From positions 90,653 through 154,652 of the forward strand of contig NZ_JASTWJ010000002.1 in NCBI RefSeq assembly GCF_030499515.1: a stretch of DNA of 64,000 nt, read 5' to 3'. This DNA is from Streptomyces sp. DT2A-34. Its GTDB lineage: Bacteria > Actinomycetota > Actinomycetes > Streptomycetales > Streptomycetaceae. The position numbers were made by a program, and so were the translations under genes. The notes below the pieces were generated by a model, which saw only the letters and a program-made list of their open reading frames with translations, made no database searches and had not been told where the DNA came from. This document shows positions 62,622 to 64,000 of the stretch, in pieces. Numbering within the stretch: the stretch's first letter is position 1; every line of letters starts with the position of its first letter.

Positions 62622-64000
62622 GGGACTGTAAATCGTTCGGTGTAACTCCCGATCATGGAAGATGCACCGATGACCAGTGAGAACGTGGCCGAGCACGAGG
62701 TCGGCGAGTCGGCGGCGGCTGTGTCGGCGAAGGCCGTCGACGACCAGCTGATCGACGAGTTGGTGAGCCGGGCGCAGGCAGAGGGTCTGCAGCTGACCGG
62801 TGAGGGCGGGCTGCTCCAGCAGCTGACCAAGCGGCTGCTGGAGTCCGCCCTGGAGGGCGAGATCACCGACCACCTCGGCTATGACAAGCACGATCCGGCG
62901 GGCAAGGACGGCGGCAACTCCCGCAACGGCAAACGCTCCAAGACCGTGCTGACCGAGGTTGGGCCGGTGGAGATAGCCGTGCCCCGAGACCGGGACGGCT
63001 CGTTCGAGCCGAAGATCGTCAAGAAGCGGCAGAAGCGCCTGACCGGCGTCGACGAGATGGTGATCTCGCTTGCCGCGAAGGGCCTGACCACCGGCGAGGT
63101 CCAGGCCCACCTGGCCGAGGTCTACGGCGCCGAGGTCTCGCGGCAGACCATCTCCACCATCACCGACAAGGTCCTCGAGGGCATGGCCGAATGGCAAAGC
63201 CGCCCACTCGACGCCGTCTACCCGGTGGTCTTCATCGACGCCATCCACGTGAAGATCCGCGACGGCGCAGTCGCCAACCGGCCCATCTACGTGGCCCTGG
63301 CCGTGACCGTCGAGGGCCGGCGCGAGATTCTGGGCCTGTGGGCCGGCGACGGCGGGGAGGGTGCCAAGCACTGGCTGCACATCCTCACCGAGATCAAGAA
63401 CCGCGGCGTCGCTGACGTGCTGATGCTCGTCTGCGACGGGCTCAAGGGACTGCCCGAGGCGGTGGAGACGGTCTGGCCCCGCACCATCGTGCAGACCTGC
63501 GTGGTCCACCTGCTGCGGAACTCCTTCCGCTATGCCGCCCGCCAGGACTGGGACAAGATCGCCAGGCTCCTCAAGCCCGTCTACACCGCGCCGACCGAGG
63601 AGGCCGCCCTGGACCGGTTCGCGGAGTTCGCCGACGCCTGGGGCAGGAAGTATCCGGCGATCGTCAAACTCTGGGAGAACGCGTGGGAGGAGTTCACTCC
63701 GTTCCTGCGCTTCGACACCGAGATCCGCCGCATCGTCTGCACCACGAACGCGATCGAGTCGGTCAACGCCCGCATCCGGCGGGCAGTCAAGGCCCGCGGA
63801 CACTTCCCGAACGAGCAGGCCGCCTTGAAGTGCGTCTACATGGCCATCATGTCCCTCGATCCCACCGGCAAGGGCCAAGCCCGATGGACCATGCGCTGGA
63901 AGACCGCGTTGAACGCCTTCGACATCACCTTCGACGGCCGGCTCTCAGCGGCCCGCCACTAACCCAACCACCCCAGTTACACCGTTCGTTTGACAGACCC
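62622..64000 (+). mobile_element. Complete IS256-family insertion sequence
   Basis: Inverted repeats of about 26 bp: GGGACTGTAAATCGTTCGGT from 62622 and, read inward from 64000, GGGTCTGTCAAACGAACGGT; both continue GTAACT (about 21 of 26 match). They enclose one transposase gene. The right end coincides with the window edge, so a target duplication cannot be checked. The insertion removed the start of cas6e. Confidence 0.85.
62655..63962 (+). CDS. IS256-family (Mutator-type) transposase
   Basis: The 435-residue protein starts MEDAPMTSENVAEHEVGE and has the family layout: EITDHLGYDKHDPAGKDGGN (N-terminal conserved block), IAVPRDRDGSFEPKIVKKRQ, DEMVISLAAKGLTTGEVQ, then the catalytic Asp in VVFIDAIHVKIRDG, Asp in MLVCDGLKGLPEAVE, and Glu in CTTNAIESVNARIRRAVK. 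All three acidic residues are present and the gene is uninterrupted, so this copy should be active. Confidence 0.95.
   Translation: MEDAPMTSENVAEHEVGESAAAVSAKAVDDQLIDELVSRAQAEGLQLTGEGGLLQQLTKRLLESALEGEITDHLGYDKHDPAGKDGGNSRNGKRSKTVLTEVGPVEIAVPRDRDGSFEPKIVKKRQKRLTGVDEMVISLAAKGLTTGEVQAHLAEVYGAEVSRQTISTITDKVLEGMAEWQSRPLDAVYPVVFIDAIHVKIRDGAVANRPIYVALAVTVEGRREILGLWAGDGGEGAKHWLHILTEIKNRGVADVLMLVCDGLKGLPEAVETVWPRTIVQTCVVHLLRNSFRYAARQDWDKIARLLKPVYTAPTEEAALDRFAEFADAWGRKYPAIVKLWENAWEEFTPFLRFDTEIRRIVCTTNAIESVNARIRRAVKARGHFPNEQAALKCVYMAIMSLDPTGKGQARWTMRWKTALNAFDITFDGRLSAARH

Overview
The window is high-GC DNA with third-position GC bias, frequent GTG and TTG starts, and gene families typical of Streptomyces (Tap/Tpg, DUF6207, DUF6083, paired helix-turn-helix regulators). 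The adjacent tap and tpg genes (50239-53061), which serve the telomeres of linear replicons, suggest a chromosome arm or a linear plasmid. Almost everything here is accessory: defence genes, mobile elements, small hypotheticals and many disrupted genes.

Layout. 1-4.4 kb: the 3' part of a DEAH helicase with a nuclease-like C-terminus, a small membrane ORF and a hypothetical. 4.5-16.4 kb: two giant paralogues (caspase-like protease, P-loop STAND/NACHT-type NTPase, beta-propeller-like C-terminus) bracketing a PD-(D/E)XK nuclease, with a divergent alpha/beta hydrolase next to the first. 16.4-27.7 kb: a frameshifted nucleotidyltransferase, a pentapeptide-repeat membrane protein, a HEPN plus zinc-ribbon protein, a putative abortive-infection-type endonuclease, two frameshifted CoiA-like genes, a near-perfect palindrome (33-bp arms) and a membrane protein/HTH pair. 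27.9-32.4 kb: a compact coupled operon (49-residue peptide, JmjC/cupin oxygenase, aldo/keto reductase, APH-fold kinase) facing a divergent regulator, which looks like an undescribed RiPP-type cluster.

33.7-49.9 kb: a DNA-processing and defence island with SbcD-SbcC, a Gabija-like GajA/GajB pair whose GajA is frameshifted, and a Wadjet-like SMC cassette (DUF2397, DUF2398, SMC, DUF2399) that carries a frameshift, an in-frame amber codon and an apparent deletion fusing SMC to DUF2399. 50.2-53.1 kb: tpg and tap. 53.3-58.2 kb: a hypothetical and a divergent HTH gene with palindromic operator-like sites between them, a DUF6083 gene, a broken gene, a UvrD-like helicase and a small protein.

58.3-64 kb: a 763-bp IS21-like passenger element with a 6-bp target duplication and a pRiA4b-ORF3-like cargo gene; then a minimal two-repeat CRISPR-like array; then the operon cas6e - TnsB/TniA-like transposase - TnsC/TniB-like ATPase. 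The start of cas6e is cut off by a complete IS256-family element ending at the last base of the window. Cas6e directly upstream of a Tn7/Tn5053-type transposition pair, beside a one-spacer array with diverged repeats, is the signature expected of a CRISPR-associated transposon, here with a type I-E Cas6. It is the most interesting feature of the window. Its Cascade genes and target selector, if they exist, would lie beyond the right edge.

Several genes (NTase, both CoiA-like genes, gajA-like, DUF2398, cas6e, the ORF at 55827) carry single frame changes. This may be genuine decay in a subtelomeric region or residual sequencing error; reads would be needed to decide.
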